DNA from: Strix aluco | Taxonomy: Eukaryota > Chordata > Aves > Strigiformes > Strigidae | Assembly (NCBI RefSeq): GCF_031877795.1 | Contig: NC_133935.1 | Location: 72,558,303 to 72,622,302, forward strand | Length of the DNA stretch: 64,000 bases | Direction of reading: 5' to 3' | Shown here: piece after piece, positions 38,801 through 53,800 of the stretch | How the letters are laid out: every line of letters begins with the position of its first letter | Position numbering within the stretch: the first letter of the stretch is position 1 | Notes under the pieces: model-generated | The model's database searches: none | What the model saw: only the letters and a program-made list of their open reading frames with translations | What the model was told of the DNA's origin: nothing | Position numbers and translations under genes: made by a program

Positions 38801-41800
38801 TGGGAAGAAAATATCTGGGACACTGAAGGAACACGAATACATTTTGGGGGTGTGGACTCCAAAGCAATATGAATTTTGAAGTGTTGATTTGTACACAGGC
38901 TGAATTTTCCTTACTGCAGATATTCTTCTTAACTGAAGAACAGGTACTTTCCACAGATGATAACATCCTAGAAAGCTAAAGATTGTGATATAATAAATTA
39001 TACTGGAAAATAGTTACCAACAAACATGTTGAGTATATTAGTTACATGTAATCTGCAGTCATGAGAGGAATTACAATTCAGAAGAAAAGCATATGTTTTG
39101 GCATAGCCTTCAGTTTTCAATATCCTTCCTGCGGTTAAAATAAAGAAATCTTACTGGTTTTATTTATTCATCTGCTGTGCTTGATGCTAGTGATTTTAAG
39201 ATGATTACTAATAGTCCCCTACAAATTGAAGATTTTTGTTTCCTAAATTTTCCAGAATTATCTGCCTGATATATTCAAAGTGTTAGTCATGTCTCTTTTT
39301 ATTTCTCACAACAAAAAGCCTTTCTGAAGTCCCAGTCTTAGAGATTTTTCTTCCTTACTTTTTTCTCTTTTTTCTGTCACAAGACTATTTTCAATGTTGA
39401 GAAAGACAAATTTGGAGAACAATAAACCCTTTGTGTCATTATAGATGGCTGTGTGTATGTAATCTTGTTGATTTATTTGCCTACTAGTTTATAAGCTGCC
39501 TAAAAAGCCCAAGTTTAAACTTTTAAAGACTTTTGTTGCAGCATTTTGGTATGTCCTTTATTTTAAATAAATATTTTTAATGATCATACACAAAGTTTGA
39601 GGCATGAGTGTTTAAGGACTGTTTTTGGCATCAAGAGAACAGTGATTTATTTTGAATATGACTAGATTAAGACTTGCAGTCTTTTTCAAGGCAATAAAAA
39701 TAAACTAAATAACAGGGTGTGAAATTCAGAGAGATTTAATCATGTGCTTTTATTATTAGGATTTATTTACTAAGTCTTGAATAATAATTTGAAAGGAATT
39801 ATATATGCTGCTAATGTGTTGTTAAAGCTTCTGTCAAAAACTTATTCTCTCTTTTAACAAATGTAGGAATTCTTTGAAAAGAAGAAACTTAAATCAAAGA
39901 TGAAGCTTCTGGAAGTATCGTCTCCTAAAAGTTCAGCAGTCAGTTTAGATCTCCTCAATCTGTATGTTGTTAACCAGATATCAACCAAAAAAGACAACAC
40001 TGGTGAGTTTAGTGTAACAGTGTTCTGACTTCACAGTTAATGGAATCAGTTATCCTTAATTATTACTGCTATTATTTTAGTTCTTGTTCTTCCACTTATA
40101 ACTTAATGATCAAATAAGTGTTGTTTTGCTTTTAAAATAAAAAATTGTAAGTAAATACAAAAACTATGATTGAATAAAAAGTCAAGACATAAGAGGAATC
40201 AAATAACCTTGGTACTGCCTACTTCACCTTTAAAGCCGTGTAACATGCACCTTCCTCATTCCGTTCATTAATTTTAACCTACATCCATTTCTTTTTCTCT
40301 TTGCCATTGAATGGGTCCATTTGTGTTTCATTTCCTTTTTCATAACTTTTGTGGGGCATTTGGAATAGTCTGTCAGTTCTACCCAGAGTATCTTTCTTAA
40401 AACCCATCATTAAGCTCCTAAAAAACCATCTCTGCAACTCGAGTGCTAACTCTTTACATGTAGATGTGGTGCTTAGGGACATGGTTTAGTGGTGGACTTG
40501 GCAGTGCTAGGTTAACGGTTGGACTTGATGATCTTAAAGGTCTTTACCAACCTAAATGATTCTATGATTCTTATCCTCTGTCACATATTCATAAACCAGA
40601 TTGTGGAAAATTTGTTATCCTGTGCTCAGGAAGATTAGGTGATTGAGGAGGGCAACAGAGCCTGTCTACACACAGCAGCTGACCATAAATAATTTTATAC
40701 TATAATGCCATTTAGAAGAAAGCTCTTGCATTGCTAGTAACAAAGAAAGCAAAAAATATGGCTCTAAATGGATTAGGAAACCTAAACCAACAACTTTTGC
40801 ACTCTAATGAAAATTCAGGAAGCTCAAAACTTTCTTCAAGCCCAGCGCTGACATTCCAGATACTCTCATTGCAGAGAACACGAGGAAGCCAGTCCACATT
40901 GATATCACTGAAGATGTAAAAATGCCTGTTAGGAGGCACAATGTAGAGCTTCCCTTGTCACCACTACGTACACAACATACGTCAAACTTAGATGGCATCC
41001 AGAACAGGTACTTGTATAAAATAGGCAGTAATTAAGCTATAATGAAGTTCTGGAAAAGGTATTTCACGATGGTTTTATATTTGGGGTATTAAGTAAACAT
41101 ACATATACCATTCTAAGACAGAAGTTTCATAATCACTCCTAGCATTCCAGTGATACTCTTACTACGGGAGAGTAAATAAATGTATTGTAAATAAAAATCT
41201 GTACATGAAGCTGAGAGGTTTTCTTAAAAAAAATGTTTCTTTACTCATGTCAGGTACATACACTAAGTTTATCTCACAGACCAGGCTATTCAAATAGCGT
41301 TTTCCGCTTGCACTGTTTTCTCATCCAACTTCAGACACCCTGAAGTGGCTGACTCACACAGTGGCTGCTCATAACTGCTTAAGAATCAGGCCTTTTTAAG
41401 ATGTGTGGAAAATTATTCTTAAATTATTTTGAAATCAATACTCAGAATGTTTTTAATCTTATACCTTGTATTTCATAGGCTGTTTTTATTCATTTTACAA
41501 GGTTACAAAAACAAGTATTGGACAGCAGAAGGCAGCATCTCTCAGAGAAAGTAAAATACCAGCATAATGTAAGTTTGTTGTTCCCACTGATGGAAAACTA
41601 AAAATGTGCAGCAACTACTGTATTTTTAAGTGATTTTTCAGTGACCAAATCTCATGGATAGTGAAGCATGTAAAGTCTTCCTCTTTAAGACTATATTGAT
41701 ATTTTATTTGCCAGTCATATTTTATATTTGTTCCTGCTATTTCTTACATATTTCTTGAAAGACTCACCTTGTTGTAGGCATTTTCCAAAATAATTAAGAA

Positions 41801-44800
41801 TACCTGTGCTCTAAGCTAATCACAAAGGACAGACATTATGGGAAAGAGGCTGAGGCCAACTGCAAGTAAATTAAAAACAATATGCAAAAATGTGAAATGA
41901 TGAAATATGAGAAGCATAGACAGAAGTGAGTCTTTAAGAGGAATTTAAGTACAAGTCTCAGTGGGTACAATTGGGAAGTTCATACGCTCATTGAGGTTAC
42001 AGCAAGAAACATTCTCTAGATGGAATTTAAGCTTTTTTTAATGACCCATTCTACTGTTTCGTAAAAAAACAACTAAACAAAAAAACCCAATCAAGTTAGT
42101 AAATCTGTTAGAAGACAGTTTACATGACTCAGACTTGCTTGATAATACAGCTCAACTGATTTCTGCTGTTCATATCAGATAGGACTCTGAGGGAAAGGTG
42201 CTTGCAAAAGATGCTTGCACAGTATTTTTCTGTATTTTCTTGACCCATTCATGTTGCCAAAGCATGTTTACCTAGGATGAGAAAGAAAGATGTTTTTCTG
42301 GTGTTAGAAGTTCCTTTCTTTTGAGTCGGGAAGAATTCCTTAGTATAGGTGAAAAGTTTAGCTGTCTAATGTGTTTCAGCCAAGATCACCATGAGCTGCC
42401 ACTACTTTTTTGGATATCACATTAAGTCAGCCTTCCCTTATAGTCATAAGGGAAGGTCTTGAAGACAGAGAGGACATATTTTCAGATTTAGTGTGGCCAG
42501 AAATAATGGATCAAAATGATAGCTAAGTTTCTCCTCAACCTCCACTTGTACGGACATATTTACATCAGTTTATTAAAACACTTGATAATGCAGCGTGCAC
42601 ACACAGAAAGCTAATTTAACATATGGATCAAAACATAAAGTCTAAGGCCTGTATGTTGCAAAGAATTGTTTTGAAAATATTATTAAGTTGAAGTATATCC
42701 AATTTAATTAATTAAGGTATATCCACTTTATTAAGCAGAAAGAGGGGCTATAAAAATAATAATTTTCAGTTTTCTGGAAACTTACAGTTTTGTGGTGCAA
42801 AGATTTTGTGCAATTAATGTACAAGGCTTTTGCACTGCATCAGTAGTTTGTGCTCTTTCACTGGATAAACTGGATTGCAGACATGACTTCCACGTAGCTG
42901 TGGATACAGAGACATGCCATGAGTTTTGCCTTCAAATATCTCCTGTTTTGATCTGCTTGAGATAACATTGTTGGTATCACAACATGCTGGAGTTCTCTCC
43001 TCAATGGATTAAAATATTTTTCATTTTACTACATAAGAACCAAGTCAGCAGATCATTTACCTACACTAAAAGCTAAAAATGTATTTATACCCATCTCTCC
43101 TCAGGATAACATTTGTGTACATGCTTCAACTTAAGTAGGTACTTATTTTTTCCCTAAAATAAGCCCTTATTACCTTATGTTTGTAATGAAAAAATCGTAT
43201 CAAAATACATGAATATTTTCACTTGCATGTGGTATATTTGCAGAGATGTAAAAGAAACGGAAAGTTTTGATTACTTTGAACTTTATGCTTACGTCAAAAC
43301 AGTTTTAGATAAATATCTCTTGGCTATGTTTTGTCTAGTTATCACAAGTAACAGAATTAAAGTATGCTGACTCTTGTATGGAACATGAAGAAAACATAGT
43401 AAGAGCTTTTAGTGCCTGTCCATTGTCCTCTTCTGATTTTTGGTCCTCTAACTGCACACAACTTTTTGAAGAAAATTTCAACACAAAGCTAATGGGCAAC
43501 ACTTGGGAACAGACCTATGAAGAGAAGCTGCAAACCCAGGTTTGGTTAATATTTTGTCATTTCCACAGAATTACTTTAAACTAACTTTCATTTATTTGGG
43601 GTGTAGAATTAGCGTAATGGTGAAGATAATTATGAATCAACATTTCCTGTAGGCTGGTGGCAATGAATATACAAATATATTTCTTTTATTGTTATAAAAT
43701 ACGCTTAACTTGAGCTTTTGTTCACTGAGCTCTCAGTATCGCTGATATATGCAGAAAGAGAGTTAGTCACATACCACTGACTTTCTTTTGTTTCTGACTT
43801 GTAAAGTTGGTTAAAGAAAACTGAAATGTATTACAGTTATAAATACAGCTTTCTTAAATGTACAATTAGTATAACTGGGTATCATATGATCCCAGGTGAT
43901 CACCGTGACCTAATTTGTAATCATGCAGTGTCTCAGTGAGTAACATACTTCGTACAGTATTCTCAATGCTCCTAAAAGGATTGAGAAAAGCCTGATGTTC
44001 AACTCAAGTTAAGTTTAAGAAATGATTGAAAGTTATTTTTCTGATGCATATTACTATTTTTTTTCCTTTTGTTAACTTTGGGGTTTTTAAAAAAATCATC
44101 CTTAGAAAAGTGATAGCAAATATACTCTATTTTTAGAAAATATATTATTTATTGAAAATAATAAAACAAATTCTATGTGTATCACCGGTGGTATTTTAAA
44201 GTCTTGAGGTAAGGGAGGAAGGAGTACTTCAGGGTTTCAGAAGGGGAAATGTTGGGTTGTTCAGGGAATGGGTAGGCAGAAATGTACAGGAAGATGACCT
44301 AAAGGACAAAGGAGTCCAAGAAGGATGTTTTCAAAACACAAGGACAGTCCACCTCAGTGTTCAAGAGAATGAGTAGGTCCTGGACGCCAGTTTGGCTAAA
44401 CCAGGGAACTCCTGAGTGAGCTCAGATGCAAAAGGGAACTGTGGAAGGAGGCATGGGCAACTCAGGAAGAATACAGCAGCATCCCCTGAGCTTGGAGGGG
44501 TAGCATTAGGATGGTCAGAGCTGAAACTCACAAGAGGTGAGAAGGGCACCAAGGAGGACTTCTATAGGTATGTCATCAGCAAAAGGAAACCAAGGAAAAT
44601 GCTAAATAGAATTGAGACCTAGTGACAAAGGACATGGAAAAGTCTGAGGCACTCAAGACCTACTTTGCTTCAGGCTTTTCTGACAAGGTCTGCTCTCTGG
44701 CACATCTTAAAGCTCAGTAGAGAGTTTGGGGGAGAATGGTACAAAACAGTAGTGGAGGAACAAGTTAGGGCATCCTTAGTAACCTGGACATAAAGAAATA

Positions 44801-47800
44801 CATAGGACTGGGACAGGGTGTGCCCAAGTATATTGAGGGAGTTGGATGACATCACTGCAGGACAGTTGTCTATCATCTTTGAAAGACTGTGGTGATCAGG
44901 AAAGCTTCTCAGTGACAAGAAATACACAAATGTTATGCCCATCTGCAAAAATGTAAGCACGATCTGGGGAAGTATTATCTCACCTCCGTCCCTGAAAGGA
45001 TTATGGAGCTAGACCTCCCAGAGGAAATTCCAAGGTACATGAAGAAGGTGACTGGAAACAGCCATCATAGATTTACCAAGACCATACCGTGCCTAATGAA
45101 CCTGACTGCCTTCTGTGATGAAATTGCTAGCTCTATGAATAAGGGAGAGCATCAGATATTTACCTCGACTTTAGGAAGGCTTTTGACAAGGTTTCCCATT
45201 GATCCTAGTAGCCAAAGTGGGGATGTACGAACCAGATGAGTGGACAATAAGATGGGTAAAAAATGGCTGTTACCATCATGCTCAAAGTAGTTGTCTGACA
45301 GCTAAAGTCTAATTGGCAACAGGTCAGTAATGGCAGGGATCCCCAGAGATTAATACCAAGTCCGGTACATCTTCATTAGAGAGTTGGACAATGGGACAGC
45401 ATGCACCCTCAACGCGTTCATGCATGACACCAAATTGGCCGAGTGATCATTACAGTAGCAGGGCTGCTACTCAGAGGGATCTTCACAAGCAGAAGGCCAC
45501 AAGAAACTTCATAGAGTTTGACACCGAGAAATACAAAGCCCTGTACCTTGGCAGAAATAACCCCACATGTCAGTGCAGGTGGGGCCTGACTGATTAGGCA
45601 GCAGTTTTGCAGAGCAGGATCTGGGGGTGCTGGTGGACAAGAAGTTGTACGTGAGTCAGCAGTGCGCCCTCTTAGCAGCGAAGGACAACTACATAGATGG
45701 GTGTATTAGAAACAGCATACCCAGCAGTCAAAGGCTAGTGATTGTTTCCTTTTGAGCAGCATATGTGAGAACACATCTGAAATAATGTGTCCAGTTCTGG
45801 GACCCCCAGTACAAGAGAGAGATCAACAAACTGTGGCAAGAGCAATGAAGGGTCACAAAAACTGTTAGGAGATTGGAGCACATGATGAATGTGGAGAGAT
45901 TGGGGCTTTCATAGCCTGGGAAAGAGAAGGCTATGGGGTGAACTAAGTGCTGTCTTCCACAGTCTAAACAGTTACAGACAGGACAGAGCCAGAGGTACAC
46001 AGTGAAATGGCAAGAAGTAAAAGTCACAAGTTTCAACAATGGAAACTGTATAGGAAAAAAATATTGCCACAAAAGTAGCTAAGCACCAGAAGAGGCCATC
46101 CCAACCGGCTGTGGAATCTCAGTCCTGAACAATCCTGAACAATCTGGCCTAACCTCGAAGCTGGCCCTGCTTTGAGCAAGTGGGATTAGATGCCTCTTGA
46201 GGTCCCTTCCAGACCAGATTATGTGATCTTCAGCGGAACATCAGCTTGTTACAGTCTATCAAGGTTGTTCATACTATGGGAGGACAGGGTGCTAAAAGGA
46301 CACTTTCCATATTAACAGTGATATGCAAATATGGAAAAGTATGAGTTATACAGAACTCAGCTGGGCTGTAAGGAGGTTTGGGCTTCCACTGTAAACATAA
46401 AAAGAAGTAAAAATAGTGGGAAAACATGTATATTGTTGCAAACCCAACCTTAAAGTTTTAAACACTATAACTATTATATATATTCAGAGTTTGATAGCTT
46501 CTCCTGTTTTCTCAGCCAGGAAATAGTTCTTCTGATCAAGACCCTTGGATAATAAAACCTCTGAGCCAGTGTATTTTCAAGAAGTCTGATACAGTGCCTC
46601 AGGAACTGTTTAAGCCATTGCATAGGTAGGCAGTGATTTTACATTAACAAGAGAAATAACAGTCAAGTTTAAATAAGAAAAATACTAAGATAATCTTGAT
46701 TAATCATTTTTCACTGATTTTTGATGCTTTTCAAATAGAAATTGAAATTAAATGCAAAGACTGAACATACCAATCTATTTAAATTTGCTGAAAGGCAGCA
46801 AAATGTGAATTTTAGGTAGGTGCTTGGAACCATAATCTATTTTTTGCAACATCACAAACATGATGGTGTTACTGAATTCACCCCAAGTGAGAAGCACAGA
46901 TTTACTAAGAGGCCACAGGGAGGGTAGCTGCCCCAGCTCTCATTAGTTCTGGTCATTGTTGCAAGTGCTTTTCTGATGACCTTGATGCTGAGCAACTTCT
47001 CCACCTACACTGTTTACATTTGGGATTCCAGGAACAAAGCATTTTCTTTCCTTCTGTTTCATATGTGATCCTACTATAGCATTTTCTCTTTTTTTAGAGT
47101 TAGTTCAGTAATACTCATATGAGAATATACACTTTGGTTTTAAAAGACTGGATAGAAATCTACAATATATTTCTTTTTGTATATGCTGATTAAAAATCTT
47201 TTTAATCACAGAGGGTTTAGGGCCAGACTAATTTATACTAAACATTTTATTTCAGTTTCTTTCCATGGGCTCTTGCCTTGGATCTAGGGGTCTTACAGGG
47301 CTAATCTTTCTTTACCCTTTTTATTCTGTAAGTCTGCTGTCTGGTTGAAAGTTCCTGTCATAACTTTGGCTGGATAGATCCATGTCTTGGTTTTGGCTGG
47401 AATTAAGTTAATTTTCTTTCTAGTAGCTGGTATAGTGCTGTGGTTTGGAATTAGGATGAGAATAATGTTGATAACACACTGATGTTTTAGTTGTTGCTGA
47501 GCAGTGTTTATACTAAGTTGAGGAATTTTCAGCTTCTCATACTGCCCTGCCAGCAGAAGCTGGGAGTGCACAAGAAGCTGGGAGAGGGCATAGCAAGGAG
47601 AGCTGCCTCAGATGAGCCAGAGGGATATTCCATACCATATGACGTCATGCTCAGTATATAAATTGGTGGGAGCTGGCTGAGGGACACCATGGCTTGGGGA
47701 TTGGCTGGTCATTGGTCAGCGGGTGGTGAGCAACTGTACTGTGCATCACTTGGTTTGTATATTCTATTATTATTATTATTTCCCCTTCCTTTCCTATCCT

Positions 47801-50800
47801 ATGAAACTGTCTTTATCTCAATCTACAAGTTTTACTTTTTTTTTCCCAATTCTCTTCCCCATCCCACTGGTATGGGTGGAGTGAGTGAGCAGATGTGTGG
47901 TGCTTAATTGCCAGCTGAGATTAAACCACAACAAGCCATAAAAAAACACATATTATTTTGCTGTTCCTGAAGTACTTACAGCCTGTTTGCCTGGGAAGTC
48001 AAGTGACTGATAAGCTCACTGACCGCATGATAACAGATGAACACATCACCTTCCAGTCTTAGCCACCTTAACTTTCTCTTTCTCTCTTCTCATAGCTTCT
48101 TCCAATATCTCCAGCAAAACCTAAAATGAGGGTAACATTCACCTTGCTGTATATCTTGGTGAATTCCTGATGAAATCCTTACATTAAAGCCCTACATAAC
48201 CTTATCTCACCTACATATCCCCTTTCATTTCTCCACAGGCCCTCAGGCCTCCACTCATCAGTTTGTGGCACCTTCCTTAGTCCTCTGCCCATTCATGGCT
48301 CACTAACAACATCTCCTTTACAACTGTTCTTCAAATCCATTTATTTGTATCACCCTTGTTTTGTTTTCATCCATTGTAGCCATGAATTCTTATACCTCAA
48401 GAGCTGGCAGTTCTCCTGGGAAGGGAGTTTCTTTTGCTGTATGCAAAAAGTAGAGTATAAACTTACACAATTGTTTAATGTAATTGTAACATACTGATGA
48501 TGTAATCAACATGCATACGTCTGAGAGCTGTCATTAAATATTAACTAAAAATTTTAGATGTTTTATTTCCTCATCTACTATTACTTAGCATTACAAAATG
48601 TTCAGCTGGAGTGAAGAAGGAGCCTCTGAACTGCTTCACAAAATGGTTTTACCTTCCTCATGTAGATTTATGCAAGTTTCTCCAGAAACAAACTCTAGTG
48701 TGTTTAGCCTTTTAAAAGTGTTCTGGAGAGGTTTCTGCAAGTAGAGGACACTACTTTCTCATTTAAGTTCTCTAGGATCTTTATCCAGTTCCAAGTATTT
48801 GCTGATCAAAACATTACAGAATTTTTCTCCAGTAAGAGTTTTCTGTACTACATTTCAGTTTCCAAGTTCCATTGATAGCATTGCTCAAAATTTTTAAAGA
48901 AAGGGCATTTTTTTTGAGCAGCCACCTTTGCCAGTTGTCTGTGCTTTAGAAGCCTCAACTTTTTGCTCAGATTTTCTGAAAGGTCAATCAGCAGATCAAG
49001 TCTAGAAAAAAGCAGTGAAGGTGTTAGATTAAGAGCCAAGTAGATGAAAGCATGATAGCTTTCATGCTAATAATCCTAGCACGATAGCATCTTCAAAACC
49101 ACTACTATCAGAAGTGGGGTAGGTGTCGTGGGTAGAGTGACGCACTTCACTCGTAAGAGAGAAGTAGCAATGTGTTTATTGATATAAAAGAGCGATTTAA
49201 CAAAGTTTGATAGTAAATGTGACAGTGGTTTAACAAGATTCAGTGGCAAGGTTCACTTGGCATTTACTACATGGAGGACAGGGTCAGACGAAACTGTCAG
49301 GGAGAGCTTCCAGTTGAGTCACGAGGTTCAGAATGGACCCTCTTGCTTTCTAAACTCCTCAGAAAAGAGTTAGTCCTAAACTTGGTCAACAGTTTATGTC
49401 TAAAGGATTATGTATGCACAATCAAGCCTTTATATCACTTAAGATTTCAAAGTTTAGCATGCTGTTAATCACTTACCGAGAATCTGTTGCGGCAAGGAAT
49501 CTCTCAACCTCGAGGAGTAACCTTGAGAGGTGTCCCTGCTCAAGGGGAGATCCTGGCTGCAGTCCATTGCTGTGCAGGAGAGCTCAACAGGCCCTGGGCT
49601 GTCCACTATTTATGGAGTAAGAGCATTGACTTATAGTCATATTTGCATACGAACTACAGGTGTTAGTTTCTTCCAAATTTGTCATGAGTTGGACATTGAC
49701 CAGTACTGTGGTTAGGTGGGCACGTTGTTCAAATTAGTCCTTGGCTATTGTGTTGTTATCTGTCTCCCCCGAATCCACTTTGAGTAGGATGCAGCCATCA
49801 CGACCAGAGATATCCATTACCACCACCCCTGGTGGTTGTCACTTGAGCAGGGTTGTGGGAAATACAGGTCGGGTTGGGGGCAGGGAGCACACCGCCACAG
49901 TAGGGAAGTATGGGCAAAACAAAATGTCTGACTGGCCTCCTGACAGTGGAACAGAAAGATTCTGTGCTGAATTAGGGTTACTGACCTCAAGTACGAATGG
50001 AAGACACTTGCTCAAGAGATCAGGAATTAAGCAGCACACAGAGCTTATTATGAGCTTTCAGTACAGGAGAGAACTGTAGTCTTGAAGAATAAACTATTTT
50101 TATGAACGGAATAAGCCGTCTTCCTATTTTTTTTCTTTTCCTTTTTTTTCTTTTTCTTTTTTTTTTTTTTCCCCCCCCCAAAGTAGCCTTCTTCGGTCAG
50201 CTGGTGGAGCAGCAGTGACATACTGTGGCTGATTTTATAAATCACAGTTCCCGACTCAGGAAGATGACTCATGTCTTGGGATGTTTGGAGACATGAAACA
50301 ACGCCTTTTAAACCAACCTTACTATAAAGTGGAAATAAAATACAGGACACAATTTCAGTTGAAATAATGTACATTTGGGACAACAGCAAGTGTGATGAGC
50401 AGTAAAGTCTTTGAGATTTTTATCATCAAGTTATCATAGTTTGTTGTGTTAGCAGTTAGTATTTTGCTTATTTATGTACTGAGCAAACTGTTTTTTTCTT
50501 TTCTACCCCCTCTCCACCTCACCCCCCACCCCCAGGCTGGGCTATATGAATTCTGCCAGCAAAAATCCAGTGATAATGACCAGTAATGAATCAGAAAACA
50601 GTGAAGGAATAAAAGAATCATTGTTTGATGTTGTGAAAGAAACTGCAGAACTGAAAGCTCCCCAAGATGGAAGTGATTGTTCCTTTCTGACACTGTTTGA
50701 AGATGAGAGCCAACCAATCCATAATAATCCTTCCACAAAGCATTTTAATCCTTTTGTTAACCAAAGCAGTACTGCCATTTTTTTCATTGATCCTGATGAT

Positions 50801-53800
50801 AGAAATCAAATGACTAACAGAAATTATCCTTATGATACTAGAGAGGCTTATCCTGCAATCAATACAAAAAAAAGTTCTGTAGACAGACACCTTGAAGGCA
50901 TTTTCACAGCTCCAAAACAGGTTTTACTTAAAAGTAACAATGCCTCAAGTGCAAGCTACAAGAATACCAGTGGACTTCATAAAACCCACCTGCAGGACTG
51001 TCATGAGGGACAGCACTGCTTCATACCCTCTGAAAAGAAAGAAAAACCTGCAAACCTTGAAAAAAATGGTGCGTGTCATTATTTTAAGGACATATATTCT
51101 GGGTTTTATTCTCCTTTTAAAGACATATGTTTTTATAACCAGAGATGTGTCTGTCCTGACCAAAAACCATGTCACGAGTCTTCAGAATGCAGCAATTTAA
51201 AATTAAAAAGAGCCCATTTTAAATCCAATTATTTAAATTATTTTTAAAAGTTCACGGAAGCATTTATTTTTAAATTGCATTTATGTGATTGCATTTTAAA
51301 ATCAAGGTTTACTTCTTTATTTTAGAGTCATTTGCTTATCATCACGATCAGCAGATTAACTTAAAGGAGAATGTAGAGAACGATTCAAGAAAAAAAAGGT
51401 GAGTGCCATAGAACTTATCAATCATCTACACACTAGTGGTAACTGCAGAGACCTTGCTGAACTGGAGAAATCCTGCTAAGAGGATATGAAGGCAAAATTC
51501 CAAAAGGATTACTGAGGACCCAGTTTTCCCAGTAAAAATAGTAGTCAATAATGAGAATAAATTTATGCACAGGTAAGTCTTTTATACCATTGTTCATCTG
51601 TCTATAACAAGTACAGAGAAAGTCTGTTTCATGGGGCAATTCTGAGTCCCTGAAGTTAAGCTGTTGCTCTGACTTGCCCTCTAAAAGACCCTGTCTCCTT
51701 CCACTGATTACAGAGGAAGTTAGTGTCTCCCTGGACTAAAGTTAGCATATGCGAGTGCCCCATGTTTTACAAAACAGTTTTATTAAAGTCTCTGATCCAT
51801 AACACCTTCCATTTTACAAAGCAGTGCTATCTTCTGTCATCTCTCATATTGAAGCTCACTGTGTTTCAACAGAAGTGAAGTTTGTGAAAAACAGATTCTT
51901 GGTGTTACATCTCAGGTTCAGAAATAAGTTCAATGCTCTCAATAGTGGGAAGCATTTCATGGTTACTGAAGAAAAAATAAAAATTGAAGACAAAAATGTC
52001 ACCAGTAATGATTTTAATTCAGAAAGAAAATAAAAGTACAGGAGGGGAAATCACTTACCAGAGAACTCTGTGTTTGCATCCCTCAGTGATGATGAGTCTG
52101 TGAAAGAATCAGCCTGGAGACAGAACCAGCTCTTTGGATTTGAAGAGGTAACTTTTTAAAGAGACATAATTTTTGTCAAACCTACTGTTTGTACCATTCA
52201 TTTGAGATGGAGAAGGAATGTCCGCAGCAGTTAGAAGCTGAATTTAGCTTCACTGAATTCACTTCTGAGGAAGTTCCTTTTTTGTCATGGTCTATGTAAG
52301 GAATCCAGAAAGAACAGCTTCTAGTGAAGTCGTTCAGATAGATAGCCCTTTCGGGCTGTCATTTACATCGTTTGATTCACACCTAAGCTGACGCCTGAAA
52401 TACATTGTGCAAAAGTTACACATTAACCCTTAGGATCAGATGCTGCAGGCAGTGCCCAGACATTATAAGGAGGACACTTCAGTATTGTAAAGGAGCTTTA
52501 TGCCAGTATACATATAAAGAATATTTTATATATTTTGCCTGTAGAAGTCACGCAGATACGTGCAGTATTGCTCAGCGGTTTTGTACCTCTTAAAATACTT
52601 TGCAATACAGTGCAGTAATACAGAAACTGAATGTTCCTCACCCGAGGAGCTGATCCAGCTGAACACTCACTATTAACACTTAATTATTTTTAAAAGTTCA
52701 CAGCAGCACAAGAGAAAGAGTATAAGTTTGGAGTGAGTTCAAATCTTCACAAGGTGGAGAAGGGTTAGTACCATTTATACATTATTAATTGAAAAATCAG
52801 ATTTTTCTTTACATGTGAAACTGAAACAGTTACTTTTAAATCCAGGGAGAAGTGTTTTGACCTTTTTAGGATGTTACATTTGATGAGGGCTTGTATTTTT
52901 GATTCACACAGTACTGTTTAAAGAAGACTAGCATTACCAGGTAACTAAGAACTATCTGTGTTTGCTTTTCCTTGAAGAGGTAAATTCAGGTTAACTTCTC
53001 TCTGGTGAGTATTACACACATATTTTTCATTGTCCCATTTCCTCCAAAGTTGTCCCCTAAACTGAAAAGATAGCTCTGAAAGTCGGGGTAACTGCTAAAA
53101 ATAATATAAATCCACAAGAGAGGTCAAGAGTATTATCTGAACACCATGACTCAAGTTTACTAACATCATCATATAGTAAAAGTGCCAAGTAAATGCCGGT
53201 AATTTTATTTCCTTCTGTTCCTGCAGACCTCTGTTGATCAGAAAAAATCTTTGACATGTTTTTTGTATTAATTAATATCTTCATTAGATATTTGACATGT
53301 GCCATTTTACTGGTCCAGTCTTTACTAATATTTATTCTCTCCCACTAGACTATATGCTGTCATTCCACATGTGAACAGAGTGAGAGGAATCAGCAGGGAG
53401 ACCCCACATCCTTTCTGCTCCCTCATTAGCTGTAGGGCTCAGCTGTGCTGGCTGTATTGCAGAGCAGAAGAGCTCCTGAGGGCCTCCAAGAGAAAAAGAT
53501 GTAACCTGCATGGCAGCCAGTGTGTGCAGGGAGTTTGTTGTGGTCTCTCCCCGCCCTTGCTCTGCAGAGTCTTTCCTCGTTTTGGGTAGCACATTTCTGC
53601 TGCTGGTGCAGGCTGCTGATTAACAGCATAGCTGAAGCTTTGGGGCACCCGTTGCACACTTTCTGTTAAGACATGTTGTCTCGAGAGGAGAAGAATTGGC
53701 TATTGCCAAGAACTAGATTGACCTCGCTAACACTTCATTCTTTAAACAGTACCTTAAAATTGCATCAGCTGTAGTAATGTTTAATTCTACGTGCTGTACT

